Assembly (NCBI GenBank): GCA_007693595.1
Contig: REDI01000050.1
Location: forward strand, 124,001 to 188,000
Source of the DNA: Deltaproteobacteria bacterium
GTDB lineage: Bacteria > Myxococcota_A > UBA796 > GCA-2862545
Direction of reading: 5' to 3'
DNA length: 64,000 nt
Position 1 is the first letter of the stretch, and the number at the start of each line of letters is the position of its first letter. The position numbers and the translations under genes are program-made. A model generated the notes under the pieces. The model was not told where the DNA came from, made no database searches, and saw only the letters and a list, made by a program, of their open reading frames with translations. Positions 17,015 through 25,206 of this stretch are shown in pieces.

Positions 17015-17692
17015 ATGTGTTCCGTGTGCCCGACGAACGAGACCGCTCGCGTGCAAGCCCTGAGGAGCTACGCGCTCCTCGACACGGACCCGGAGCCGGC
17101 CTTCGATGATCTCGCGAAGATCGCCTCGCAAATCTGTGACGCTCCCATCGCGCTGGTCGTCCTGCTCGATGAGCGGCGCCAGTGGTTCAAGGCCAGGGTC
17201 GGCACCCCGCTCCAAGAGACGCCGCGGGAGGTCGCCTTCTGTGCGCAGACGATCCTGCAGACGGAGCCCTTGGTGATCGAAGATGCGACCCTCGATCCTC
17301 GCTTCTCCGACAACCCCTTCGTGACGGCCCCCCAAGGGGTGCGCTTTTACGCGGGTGCGCCGCTCATCGACGCCCAGGGCTTCGCCTTGGGCACCCTGTG
17401 CGTCGTCGACGTCGAGCCGCGCCAGCTTCTTCCCGAGCAGCTCGACGCCCTGCAGGCCCTCTCGAGGCAGGTGGTGGGCCAGATGCAGCTCCGTCGAGCG
17501 GCCGCCGAGCTCGCGGAGGCCCTCCACGGCATGCGCGTCCTGCAGGAGCTGATCCCCATGTGCTCTTGGTGCAAGTCGATCCGCACGGACGAGGGCTATT
17601 GGGCTAAAGTCGAGGAGTATCTACAGGAGACCATGGGGGCCGAGTTGACCCATGGGATCTGCCCCTCCTGCACGGCGCGCTATGTCGCCTGA
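17015..17692 (+). CDS. GAF-domain sensor protein with C-terminal Cys/His motif
   Basis: 225-residue cytoplasmic protein. A single GAF domain spans about residues 10-165 (LRSYALLDTDPEPAFDDL start, WFKARVG, FCAQTI, FYAGAPLI, GFALGTLCVVD), a small-molecule or redox-sensing fold often paired with kinases. After a helix, the tail carries the CSWCKSIR..GYW..VE.Y....THGICPSC pattern found at the C-terminus of many bacterial sensory proteins, a likely metal-binding or interaction module. The ATG at 17015 has a strong AGGAGGA upstream. It leads a 13-kb run of signalling genes, 128 bases ahead of a hybrid kinase. No output domain of its own. Confidence 0.85.
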   Translation: MCSVCPTNETARVQALRSYALLDTDPEPAFDDLAKIASQICDAPIALVVLLDERRQWFKARVGTPLQETPREVAFCAQTILQTEPLVIEDATLDPRFSDNPFVTAPQGVRFYAGAPLIDAQGFALGTLCVVDVEPRQLLPEQLDALQALSRQVVGQMQLRRAAAELAEALHGMRVLQELIPMCSWCKSIRTDEGYWAKVEEYLQETMGAELTHGICPSCTARYVA

Positions 17693-17820
17693 TGCGGCTG
17701 GGCGTGGGGCCGTTGTTCTCTGAGTGTTCGTTGGGCAAGCGGAGGTTCCGCGTTGCTTCCATGGGTGCAGTGAGGTAGGATACGCGGCTTGATCGTACCC
17801 TCCCTCCAACCCGGTGCTCG

Positions 17821-20800
17821 ATGTCGTCGGATGATCACATCTTCATAGGCGATAGCGAGATGGCGCGCCTTTGCCGCAGCGTCGACTGGTCGCTGACGCC
17901 ACTGGGGCCGCCCTCGGCGTGGCCTGATTCGCTCAAGCACAGCGTGCGTCAGATCCTGGTGTCCGCCCACCCCATGGGGGTGTTGTGGGGGCGCGACTTG
18001 CTCCAGTTCTACAACGACGCCTTCCAGCCCTTGCTCGGGGACGACGGCAGGCATCCCGCGGCGTTAGGGGTGCCTGCCAGGGAGTGCTGGGAGGACCTCT
18101 GGCACGTCTCAGGTCCGCAGCTCCTCAGCGTGCTCGACGGGCAAGGGCCAGTCTACGTCAACGGCGCCAAGCTCCCGATCGCTCGCGACGGGCAAAGGGT
18201 CGAACGCTACTGGAACTATAGCTACAACCCCATCTACAACGATGCGGGTGCCATCGCAGGGGTGCTCGTCCTCTGCAAGGATGTGACCCAGGAGCGGGCC
18301 GCGTTGGCCGATCTCCAGGAGCGCGATGAGATGCTGTCCCTGCTAGGGCGTGTCGGGCGCATCGGGGGGTGGCGGATCCTTCCGGAGGGGAGGGTGCTCT
18401 GGTCGCCCGAGGTCCGGGACCTTCACGGCGCTCCACCCGGCTTCGATCCAGACTCCGACCAGGCGGCCGACTTCATCACGCCCGCGCTAAAGGCCTTGGA
18501 CACCGAGCGGTTCACCCGCTGCCTGACCCACGGGGATCACGTCGATCTCGAGCTCCAGATCGACACCATGCAGGGGGAGCGTCGTTGGTTCCGCACGATC
18601 GGTGAGGCTGTCCGAGGGGCCGACGGCCGAGTCGTCGAGGTCCGAGGGGTCCTCCAAGACATCCACGAGCAGAAGCAGATCGAGCAGCGCCTCCGTGAAG
18701 GAGAGCGTCGCTTCAAGGAGCTCGCCGAAGCCATGCCCATCGTGGTCTGGACCGCTACCGCCGACGGACGAGTCGATTACCAGAACAGGTCCATCCTCGA
18801 CTATACCGGCGCGACTCCCGACAGCATGCTGGACGATGGCTGGTACCAGGTGCTCCACCCCGACGATGTCCCCGCGACCAAGCGAGCATGGGCGCACAGC
18901 GTGTCCACGGGCGAGCCCTACGAGGTCGAGTTCCGCATCCGCCGCGCGACGGGCGAGTACAAGTGGTTCTTTACCCGGGCCGTCCCGGTGTGTGATCCAC
19001 AGGGTCAGGTGGTGAAGTGGTTCGGATCGTCCATGAACGTACACGAACAGCGTCAGAGCCGGGAGCGTTTGGCCGCCATGGCTCGGCGGTTCTCGACCAC
19101 CCTCGAGAGCATCACCGATGCCTTCTACCTGCTCGACCCCGACTGGCGCTTTGCCTATGTGAACGAGGAAGCGGAAGCCGCCTTGGATCGCGATCGTCAA
19201 GAGCTGCTGGGCGAGGTGATCTGGAAGGCCTTCCCTGAGACGATCGGCACGACCATCGAGGTGCACTATCGCCTCGCGAAGCAGGCGGGCGAGACGCAGA
19301 GCTTCCGATGCTTTTTTCCGCCGCTCGACCGCTGGTACGACATCCGTGCCTACCCCTCCGAAGAGGGTCTTGCGGTCTACTTCAAGGACATCTCAGCCGA
19401 TGTGCTGGCGGAGCGTCGACTCCGCGAGCAGGCCGAGCTGCTCGATCGAGCCCAAGACGCCATCCTCGTGCGCGATCTGGATCACCGCATCCTCTTCTGG
19501 AACAAGGGCGCAGAGCGGATCTATGGCTGGTCTCGCCATCAAGCCCTCGGAGAGGTGGTCCGAGATCTGCTCTACCACGAACCTGAGCGCTTCGATCGGG
19601 CCACACAACACGTGCTCGATCACGGGGAGTGGTCGGGTGAGCTTGAGCATCTGCGCAGCGATGGGGCTCTCATCTGCGTCGAAGGGCGCTGGTCGCTCGT
19701 GTACGATGATCTCGGCAACCCCTCGAGGATCCTCGCGATCAATACCGATATTACGGAGCGAAAGCTCCTCATGAACCAGTTCCTGCGTGCGCAGCGCCTC
19801 GAGAGCATCGGGACCCTCGCTGGCGGGATCGCCCATGACCTCAACAACGTCCTGGCTCCGATCCTGCTCTCGGTCGCGATGCTTCGCCAAGAGGTCACCG
19901 AACCGGCACTCCAGGAGTCCCTCGACCTCATCTCCAAGAGCGCTCAGCGCGGCGCTGACATGGTAAAACAGGTCCTAGGGTTCGCCCGTGGCTATGAGCC
20001 TTCGCAACGCCGAGTGGACGTGGTGGCGATCCTTGGGGACATCGAGCGGGTGGTTCGGGATACCTTTCCCAAGAACATCGAGTTCGACCTTGATATAGGA
20101 AATGATCTAAGCGCTATATCTGGCGATCCGACCCAGGTTCACCAGGTGCTCATCAACCTGCTCGTGAACGCACGCGATGCCATGCCTCAAGGCGGGGTGC
20201 TGCGCCTTGAGGCCAAGAACGTCCACCTCGATGAGCACTACGCGGCGATGAGCATCGGAGCGGAGCCTGGCCACTATCTCCGCTTCTCGGTGGTCGATAG
20301 TGGTGCGGGCATGCCTGCCTCGATCCTCGACAAGGTCTTCGACCCCTTCTTTACGACCAAAGATGTCGGGCAGGGGACGGGTCTGGGTCTGTCGACTGTG
20401 GCCGCGATCGCTCGGAGCTACGGCGGCTTTGTCAACGTCTACAGCGATGAAGGGGTCGGCAGTACCTTTCGGGTCTACTTCCGAGCGCTCACCGACCTCG
20501 AGAGCCGGGCCCCTGCCGCGCCCCAGGTCGAGATCGTGCGCGGGCAGGGCGAGCTCATCCTGGTCATCGACGACGAGAGCTCGGTTCGTGACATTACCCG
20601 GCAGACCCTCGAAGCCTTCGGCTACCGCGTGTTGACCGCCGCCGATGGGGCCGAGGCCATCGCGGAGTATGCACAGCGAAGAGACGAGATCGCATTGGTT
20701 CTCACGGACATGCTCATGCCGGTCATGGATGGCCCTACGACGATCCGGGCCCTTCGACGCATGGACCCCGAGGTCAAGGTGATCGGCGCCAGCGGCCTGG

Positions 20801-20916
20801 GCGCCAATGGCTCGGTGGCGCGGGCCGCCGACGCGGGGCTCAAGCACTTCTTGCCCAAACCGTACAGCGCCGAGGTGCTGCTCCTGAAGATCCGAGAGGT
20901 CTTGGAGGAGCCCTGA
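17821..20916 (+). CDS. Multi-PAS hybrid histidine kinase with C-terminal receiver
   Basis: 1031 residues, no transmembrane segment. In order: an N-terminal PAS-like module with the DWSLTPLGP...WP signature (~20-150), four PAS/PAC units (~165-290, 295-415, 420-535 and 540-655), the HisKA helix with His672 in [13 protein letters not shown], the ATPase domain (N-box [11 protein letters not shown]-boxes DSGAGMP and GTGLGLS), and a receiver with phospho-acceptor Asp963 and Lys in LPKPY. All kinase and receiver residues look functional. A close paralogue lies at 27371-30043. No separate output regulator adjoins it, so signals may pass through the receiver to another protein. Confidence 0.95.
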   Translation: MSSDDHIFIGDSEMARLCRSVDWSLTPLGPPSAWPDSLKHSVRQILVSAHPMGVLWGRDLLQFYNDAFQPLLGDDGRHPAALGVPARECWEDLWHVSGPQLLSVLDGQGPVYVNGAKLPIARDGQRVERYWNYSYNPIYNDAGAIAGVLVLCKDVTQERAALADLQERDEMLSLLGRVGRIGGWRILPEGRVLWSPEVRDLHGAPPGFDPDSDQAADFITPALKALDTERFTRCLTHGDHVDLELQIDTMQGERRWFRTIGEAVRGADGRVVEVRGVLQDIHEQKQIEQRLREGERRFKELAEAMPIVVWTATADGRVDYQNRSILDYTGATPDSMLDDGWYQVLHPDDVPATKRAWAHSVSTGEPYEVEFRIRRATGEYKWFFTRAVPVCDPQGQVVKWFGSSMNVHEQRQSRERLAAMARRFSTTLESITDAFYLLDPDWRFAYVNEEAEAALDRDRQELLGEVIWKAFPETIGTTIEVHYRLAKQAGETQSFRCFFPPLDRWYDIRAYPSEEGLAVYFKDISADVLAERRLREQAELLDRAQDAILVRDLDHRILFWNKGAERIYGWSRHQALGEVVRDLLYHEPERFDRATQHVLDHGEWSGELEHLRSDGALICVEGRWSLVYDDLGNPSRILAINTDITERKLLMNQFLRAQRLESIGTLAGGIAHDLNNVLAPILLSVAMLRQEVTEPALQESLDLISKSAQRGADMVKQVLGFARGYEPSQRRVDVVAILGDIERVVRDTFPKNIEFDLDIGNDLSAISGDPTQVHQVLINLLVNARDAMPQGGVLRLEAKNVHLDEHYAAMSIGAEPGHYLRFSVVDSGAGMPASILDKVFDPFFTTKDVGQGTGLGLSTVAAIARSYGGFVNVYSDEGVGSTFRVYFRALTDLESRAPAAPQVEIVRGQGELILVIDDESSVRDITRQTLEAFGYRVLTAADGAEAIAEYAQRRDEIALVLTDMLMPVMDGPTTIRALRRMDPEVKVIGASGLGANGSVARAADAGLKHFLPKPYSAEVLLLKIREVLEEP

Positions 20917-20928
20917 GTCCCAAGCCAA

Positions 20929-20952
20929 GCCAGGCGACGGGAGCGGCCTGGC
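20929..20952. terminator. Candidate bidirectional hairpin between convergent signalling genes
   Basis: A perfect seven-base-pair stem (GCCAGGC/GCCTGGC) with a ten-base loop lies in the 56-base gap where the hybrid kinase and the receiver gene converge. There is no T-tract. Placement favours a terminator for both strands. Confidence 0.35.
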
Positions 20953-20972
20953 AAGACGCGCGCCGTCCGGGC

Positions 20973-21317
20973 TCACGAGCCGACGTGCTCCTGGATCGCA
21001 TCGACGAGATCGCTTGGGGAAAAGGGCTTGACCAGGATCGCGCGTGCCCCCGCAGCGAGCGCCTCCTCGCGGATCTCGGTGGCGTAGGCCGTCATGAGGA
21101 GGACGGGGACGCGCTCGACAAAATCTGGATGTTCCTTGAGAAAATGCAGTCCGGTCATGCCGGGCATGAGGTGATCGAGCAAGACCAGAGTGGGCTCGAT
21201 GGGATCGTTCAAGAAGAGGAGGGGCGAGGCATAGCTGCGCACTTCGTGCCCCAGCGACCGGAGCAAGAAGCGGACCGAGGCGCGAATGGCCTCCTCGTCG
21301 TCGATCACCACGATCAC
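20973..21317 (-). CDS. Single-domain response regulator (receiver only)
   Basis: 114 residues forming one receiver domain: acidic pair in VVIDDEE, acceptor Asp48 in LLDHLMPG, Thr/Ala switch region MTAYA and Lys in LVKPFS. It has no output domain, so it acts by protein contact, as a phosphate sink or as a relay. The GTG start overlaps the stop of the sensor kinase just upstream (GTGA), making that kinase its probable partner. Confidence 0.93.
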   Translation of the reverse strand: MIVVIDDEEAIRASVRFLLRSLGHEVRSYASPLLFLNDPIEPTLVLLDHLMPGMTGLHFLKEHPDFVERVPVLLMTAYATEIREEALAAGARAILVKPFSPSDLVDAIQEHVGS

Positions 21318-23374
21318 TCGTCCTCCTCGGCGATGGGCAGGCTCAACCGAAAGATCTTGAGCTGCGGATCGTCGATGCGTGCAAGCTCTCCACCATGTTG
21401 TTGGGCGATCCGTCGGCAGAGGTAGAGGGTCGAGGCGTGTCCGTCGGACTCGGCCGAGAGGGAGGCCTCGAAGATGTCGTTCATGATGTCCTTTGCGATG
21501 GGGGTGCCGGGATCGACCACGTCGATGATGACCCGCTCCCCCCTTCGCTCTCCGCTCACCCGGAGCCAGCGTTGTGTATCTTGGGCGCTGATGGCATCGA
21601 TGGCGTTCTGGATCAAGTTGAGCAGGATCAGCTCGAGCTGAGCGGGCTGTCCGCGGACCTGCTGCTCCCCTTCGCTCACCACGAGGCGCAGCTCGATCCG
21701 CTCTCGGGTGAGCTCGCTCGCCATAAGCTCGGTGGGCCGTCGGATGAGCTCGTCGAGCGTGAGGAGCCGGAGCTCGGGTTTGGGCTGTTCGAAGAGGGAG
21801 CGCAGCTCGCGGACGATCTGTCCCGCGCGCTCCCCCTCGGCCGACATGCGTCGGACGATTTCGATGATCTCGGGATCTGCCCCGGCCTTCTCGAGCTGCA
21901 AGGCCGCGCCGAAGCCGAAGGCGACGATGGCGGTGAGCGGCTGGTTGAGCTCGTGGGCGAGCCGGGCGTAGAGCTGAGCGAAGAGCTGGCTCCGCGCCAG
22001 TCGAGTCATGTCGTTGAGCTCGCTCGCGATACGCGCCTGGCGGCTCACATGATCGCTCACGTCCAGACCGATGATGAGGGTCGCGGAGACGCCCGAGAGC
22101 TGAAAGGGCTGGACCGTCGCGCTCCAGGAGGTGAGCTCGCCGTCGGGTCGCGTGACGGAGAGGGTGCTGTGGTAGCCTTCGCGGGTCGCCTTGAGGATGC
22201 GCACGCCCTCGGCCGTACCAAAAATCTGGGCGAGAGGGATCCGGGTCAGCTCGCGCTCGCTTCGGCCGGTGAGGCGGCGGGCGGCGGGGTTGGCGTAGAG
22301 CACACGCCCGTTGCTCACGACGAGGATGGCCGCCTCGGCGCGCTCGGCCAAGTCACGGAACATGCTCGCGCTGTCGTGGGTGATGCGCTGCATGGTGTGC
22401 AGCTCGGCGTTCTCTTCGAGCAGTCGCTCGACCTCAGCGCGGAGGGCCTCACGCGTGTCTTCTCGAGGGAGGAGGTCTTCGGGAGACTCGACGTCGCGTA
22501 CCTCGCGGATCAGATGGACAGCCGAGTTTGGGGAGCCCACGACCGGAAAGACCTGATGCTCGACGGCACGCTGGGGAGTGTTCGGCGGTTTGAGGTGGTA
22601 GCGCAGCTCCGTCGGCGTCGTGCGCGGCTTGGCCACCGTGGCGAGCACCGAGGGGCGGTCGATGGGGTGGACGGCGCGGAGCCAGTCCGCAGGGTCCTCG
22701 ACCAGGGTGTCGGGACGCCGGTTGAAGAGATCCTGATAGTTCGCGTTGACGAAACGAACCCGCGCAGGGCTCTGATCGATGAGCATGATGGTGTGTGGCA
22801 TCGAGTCCATGATCCGCCGGAGGGCTTCGTCCTCGCCGTCGTCTTGGTCCGTCAAGACGGCGTCGCCCAGGCGCGCGGCGATCACCTGTCCGACCATCTG
22901 GAGCATGATCTCGTGCTCCCGCTCCCAGTAGATGGGGGCTCGGACTGCGTCGAACCCGATGAACCAGCGCAAGGGGTGTCCGAGCGGCACCAGCAGCAAC
23001 CCGACGATCTCGAGCCCGTTCAGGATGGCTTGCTCGTGAGCCCGCGCAGGCGGCATGCGCTCCACATCGCTGATCGAGACCATCTCCCCGCCGATCAACG
23101 GATCGACGAGGGCTCCGTAGTCTGCGATGGGCTGGTCCTTCAGTAGTTTGAGCTGCATGTTGACGCCCGCTGCGCACCACTCATGGGTGTTCGAGACCAC
23201 CTGCCGATCATGATCGGCGTGGAACAGGTAGGCGCGATCGACCCTCGCGAGGTTCCCCAGCTCCCGCAGGGCCCAGTCGATCTCGAGATCGTAGGGCTCG
23301 GACGGGCTCATGGCGAGGCGCTCACAGACAGCGAGGGTCTTGGAGAGCCAGTTCTGTTGCAGGGTCTCGGTCAT
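21314..23374 (-). CDS. FixL/NtrB-like GAF-PAS-PAS sensor histidine kinase
   Basis: 686 residues, soluble. GAF-like domain (~10-180), PAS (~190-300), a coiled-coil linker, a second PAS (~345-465), then HisKA with His474 in LAHELNQPLTAI, the subtype typical of FixL-type kinases, and an ATPase domain with N-box LNLIQNAIDAI. The G1 box reads DPGTPI and the region of the G2 box reads SDGHASTLYLCRRI, lacking the usual GxGLG. ATP binding may therefore be weak or unconventional. The ATG at 23374 is chosen; the open frame beyond it is antisense to the FixJ-like gene. Diverges from that regulator and is followed by a coupled receiver. Confidence 0.9.
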   Translation of the reverse strand: MTETLQQNWLSKTLAVCERLAMSPSEPYDLEIDWALRELGNLARVDRAYLFHADHDRQVVSNTHEWCAAGVNMQLKLLKDQPIADYGALVDPLIGGEMVSISDVERMPPARAHEQAILNGLEIVGLLLVPLGHPLRWFIGFDAVRAPIYWEREHEIMLQMVGQVIAARLGDAVLTDQDDGEDEALRRIMDSMPHTIMLIDQSPARVRFVNANYQDLFNRRPDTLVEDPADWLRAVHPIDRPSVLATVAKPRTTPTELRYHLKPPNTPQRAVEHQVFPVVGSPNSAVHLIREVRDVESPEDLLPREDTREALRAEVERLLEENAELHTMQRITHDSASMFRDLAERAEAAILVVSNGRVLYANPAARRLTGRSERELTRIPLAQIFGTAEGVRILKATREGYHSTLSVTRPDGELTSWSATVQPFQLSGVSATLIIGLDVSDHVSRQARIASELNDMTRLARSQLFAQLYARLAHELNQPLTAIVAFGFGAALQLEKAGADPEIIEIVRRMSAEGERAGQIVRELRSLFEQPKPELRLLTLDELIRRPTELMASELTRERIELRLVVSEGEQQVRGQPAQLELILLNLIQNAIDAISAQDTQRWLRVSGERRGERVIIDVVDPGTPIAKDIMNDIFEASLSAESDGHASTLYLCRRIAQQHGGELARIDDPQLKIFRLSLPIAEEDE

Positions 23375-23532
23375 GAAGGTCTCGGGTGGGCACACCGACG
23401 ATAACTTAAGTGGACGTTCGGTTGGAAGGGCAACTGTGACGTACAGGATCCCCTGAACAGGGTGTGTGCCAGGTTCGCGCCCCCGTAGGACTGATCGTAG
23501 CGGTTGGCTTCGTGGGGGCCCATCCGCAGAAG

Positions 23533-23539
23533 TACGTAG
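23533..23539. promoter_or_regulatory. TACGTAG site in the kinase/FixJ divergent region
   Basis: Seven of eight bases of the palindrome CTACGTAG, located in the 282-base gap between the divergent kinase and regulator genes and 26 bases upstream of a candidate promoter. The same palindrome recurs at 24344 and 30036. Confidence 0.3.
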
Positions 23540-23565
23540 GGGGAGCCCGCTCAGGGCGCGCGGAC

Positions 23566-23594
23566 TTTTCATGGGTCGAGCGCTACGGTAAAGT
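23566..23594 (+). promoter_or_regulatory. Candidate promoter of the FixJ-like regulator
   Basis: TTTTCA and TAAAGT, each four of six to the sigma-70 consensus, are separated by 17 bases and lie about 60 bases before the regulator's ATG. Weak match, consistent with an activator-assisted promoter. Confidence 0.3.
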
Positions 23595-23656
23595 CTGAGC
23601 ACGGCCCCGTCTTGGGGTTGGGTCTCTCCCTTCGCCCTCCATCGTGGAGCGTCTCT

Positions 23657-24271
23657 ATGGATGTCTGGATCGTTGATGATGACCCCGAGGTCCGCGCCGC
23701 GACGAGCGCGTTGCTTCGTTCCGTCGGCTTTGAAGTCGGCACCTTCGCGTCTGGCGAAGCGCTCCTCGAGAGTCAGGATCTCGGCGAAGCCGCGGTGATC
23801 CTCCTGGATCTTCGTATGGAGGGGCTTGGAGGCCTCGAGACCCTCTCGCGCCTGCGTGAGCGTGGATCGGAACACAGCGTGATGGTGGTGACGGGTCGCG
23901 CAGACGTTTCCTCGGCGGTCGAGGCCATGCGGCTGGGAGCGGCGGACCTGATTGAAAAGCCCTTCAGCCCGCAGGTCCTCATCGAAAAAGTGCAGGAGAT
24001 CGCGCGCCGATCGCGGCATCGCGTCGAAGAGAGCGAGACCCTCGACGAGCTCCGCGAGCGCTTCACCGCGCTCACCCCCCGCGAGGCCGAGGTGCTCCAA
24101 GGCATGCTCAAGGGCGACGCGAACAAGGTCATCGCCTATGACCTCAATATCAGCACCCGTACGGTCGAGGTCCATCGAGCCAACGTCATGCGCAAGACGG
24201 GCTTCGATAGTCTCGCTCAGCTCGTGCGTGCCTGGGTGGTGGTTCACCCCGACGCCCCCATCGAGGACTGA
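23657..24271 (+). CDS. FixJ-type LuxR-family response regulator
   Basis: 204 residues: receiver (~1-120) with acidic triplet VDDD, acceptor Asp51 in LLDLRMEG and Lys in IEKPFS, then a GerE/LuxR helix-turn-helix (~140-204) reading LTPREAEVLQGML..NKVIAYDLNISTRTVEVHRANVM. This layout is that of FixJ/NodW/StyR-type transcriptional activators, which dimerise on phosphorylation. The ATG at 23657 has GTGGAGC upstream. Divergent from the FixL-like kinase, its natural partner. Targets could include the nearby sites carrying CTACGTAG. Confidence 0.93.
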   Translation: MDVWIVDDDPEVRAATSALLRSVGFEVGTFASGEALLESQDLGEAAVILLDLRMEGLGGLETLSRLRERGSEHSVMVVTGRADVSSAVEAMRLGAADLIEKPFSPQVLIEKVQEIARRSRHRVEESETLDELRERFTALTPREAEVLQGMLKGDANKVIAYDLNISTRTVEVHRANVMRKTGFDSLAQLVRAWVVVHPDAPIED

Positions 24272-24343
24272 GCGCTCCGCGTGTCTACCCACGCCCACCC
24301 AGGGCTCGGACCGTGGGTGCGCGTTTCGACGGACCTGCGGGAT

Positions 24344-24364
24344 CTACGTAGTGGTCATCCCCAA
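24344..24364 (+). promoter_or_regulatory. CTACGTAG palindrome upstream of GAF-like gene
   Basis: A perfect eight-base palindrome followed at once by a GTGGT-N2-TCCCCA element, 82 bases before the ATG at 24426. A TATAAA hexamer at 24393-24398 could be its -10 box. The same pair of elements occurs after the hybrid kinase at 30036-30066. Possible binding site for the FixJ-like regulator next door. Confidence 0.35.
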
Positions 24365-24425
24365 TAGAAGAGATGTCCTTGGAGGCCTACACTATAAACA
24401 TCAACCAAGGACACGGAGGTCCACC

Positions 24426-25037
24426 ATGACTCACCAAGCCACGAACCTCATCACGGCCAGCTCCCCCAAGGCGAGCCTGCTCCCCGAGGCTCTCGTCACC
24501 GGAACCCTTGGTGGGCGCCAGATCACCTCCCACGCTGGCTTAGAGCGGCTCACGGCGGCGCTCGGCGGCGACAGCTTCGCCTTATTCGAGGCGGTGGGCG
24601 GCGGTCAGTTCCAGAAGGTGGCGACCTCCCACTTTCAAGGTTGGGGACAGGCCTTGGCTGGAAAGGTGGATGCGCACCTGCTCCTCCGGCGCCTGGCTGC
24701 GACCCAGGGGCCGGTCCTGCTCACCCGTGAGGTGGGGGGGCCTGTCGCCCGGATGATGGAGCGCTTCGGCGTCCAGTGGGTACTCAGCATGCCAGCCCGC
24801 ACCTGCGACCGCACCCTCGGGGTGCTCTTGGTCGCGGGGCGCGCTCACCTGCCCCCGACCCACGCCGAGGTCACGCTGCTCGCCCCCTTGGCCCCGATCC
24901 TCGCGGCCTCGCTGGGTCGCCTGTCGACCGTCCCTGCCTACGAGGAGCCGACTCACGCCCTGCGTTGCGCCTCGAAGCGCCACTCCCGGCACCGCCGCTG
25001 GACCAAGGTCTTCCGCTCTCTCGCGAGCCTGTGGTGA
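24426..25037 (+). CDS. GAF-like domain protein
   Basis: 203 residues. The central part (~40-170) has the alternating strand-helix pattern and a GVLLVAGR strand of a GAF fold (SFALFEAV, VLSMPART, HAEVTLLAPLAPILAASL); the last ~30 residues are very basic (CASKRHSRHRRWTK). No output domain. The ATG at 24426 follows a good GGAGG ribosome site; the frame is open far upstream, but that part overlaps the FixJ-like gene out of frame. Single gene with its own AT-rich upstream region. May feed a signal to one of the neighbouring kinases. Confidence 0.65.
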   Translation: MTHQATNLITASSPKASLLPEALVTGTLGGRQITSHAGLERLTAALGGDSFALFEAVGGGQFQKVATSHFQGWGQALAGKVDAHLLLRRLAATQGPVLLTREVGGPVARMMERFGVQWVLSMPARTCDRTLGVLLVAGRAHLPPTHAEVTLLAPLAPILAASLGRLSTVPAYEEPTHALRCASKRHSRHRRWTKVFRSLASLW

Positions 25038-25206
25038 ATTACTTGTATCGGCCGCGCGGAGCGCCGGTCGACGGGTGGGCCGAGGACGCGCCCTGGGCCC
25101 CGTACGTCCCACACCCTCATGGTAGCGCCCATACCGAGAGCTGGATCGGAGCTCGTGAGACGAAGGCGAGGGACTAGAGCCGGTGGCGCGACGGAGACGA
25201 GTCCCA

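Noticed and set aside
17693-17820. Possible small RNA or terminator between the GAF gene and the hybrid kinase
   Set aside because: Only a four-base stem could be found and no promoter-like sequence; nothing to support an RNA gene.
21395-23146. 583-codon open frame on the plus strand
   Set aside because: Antisense to the FixL-like kinase; product is Leu/Glu/Asp/Gly-rich with no motif. A by-product of high GC third positions.
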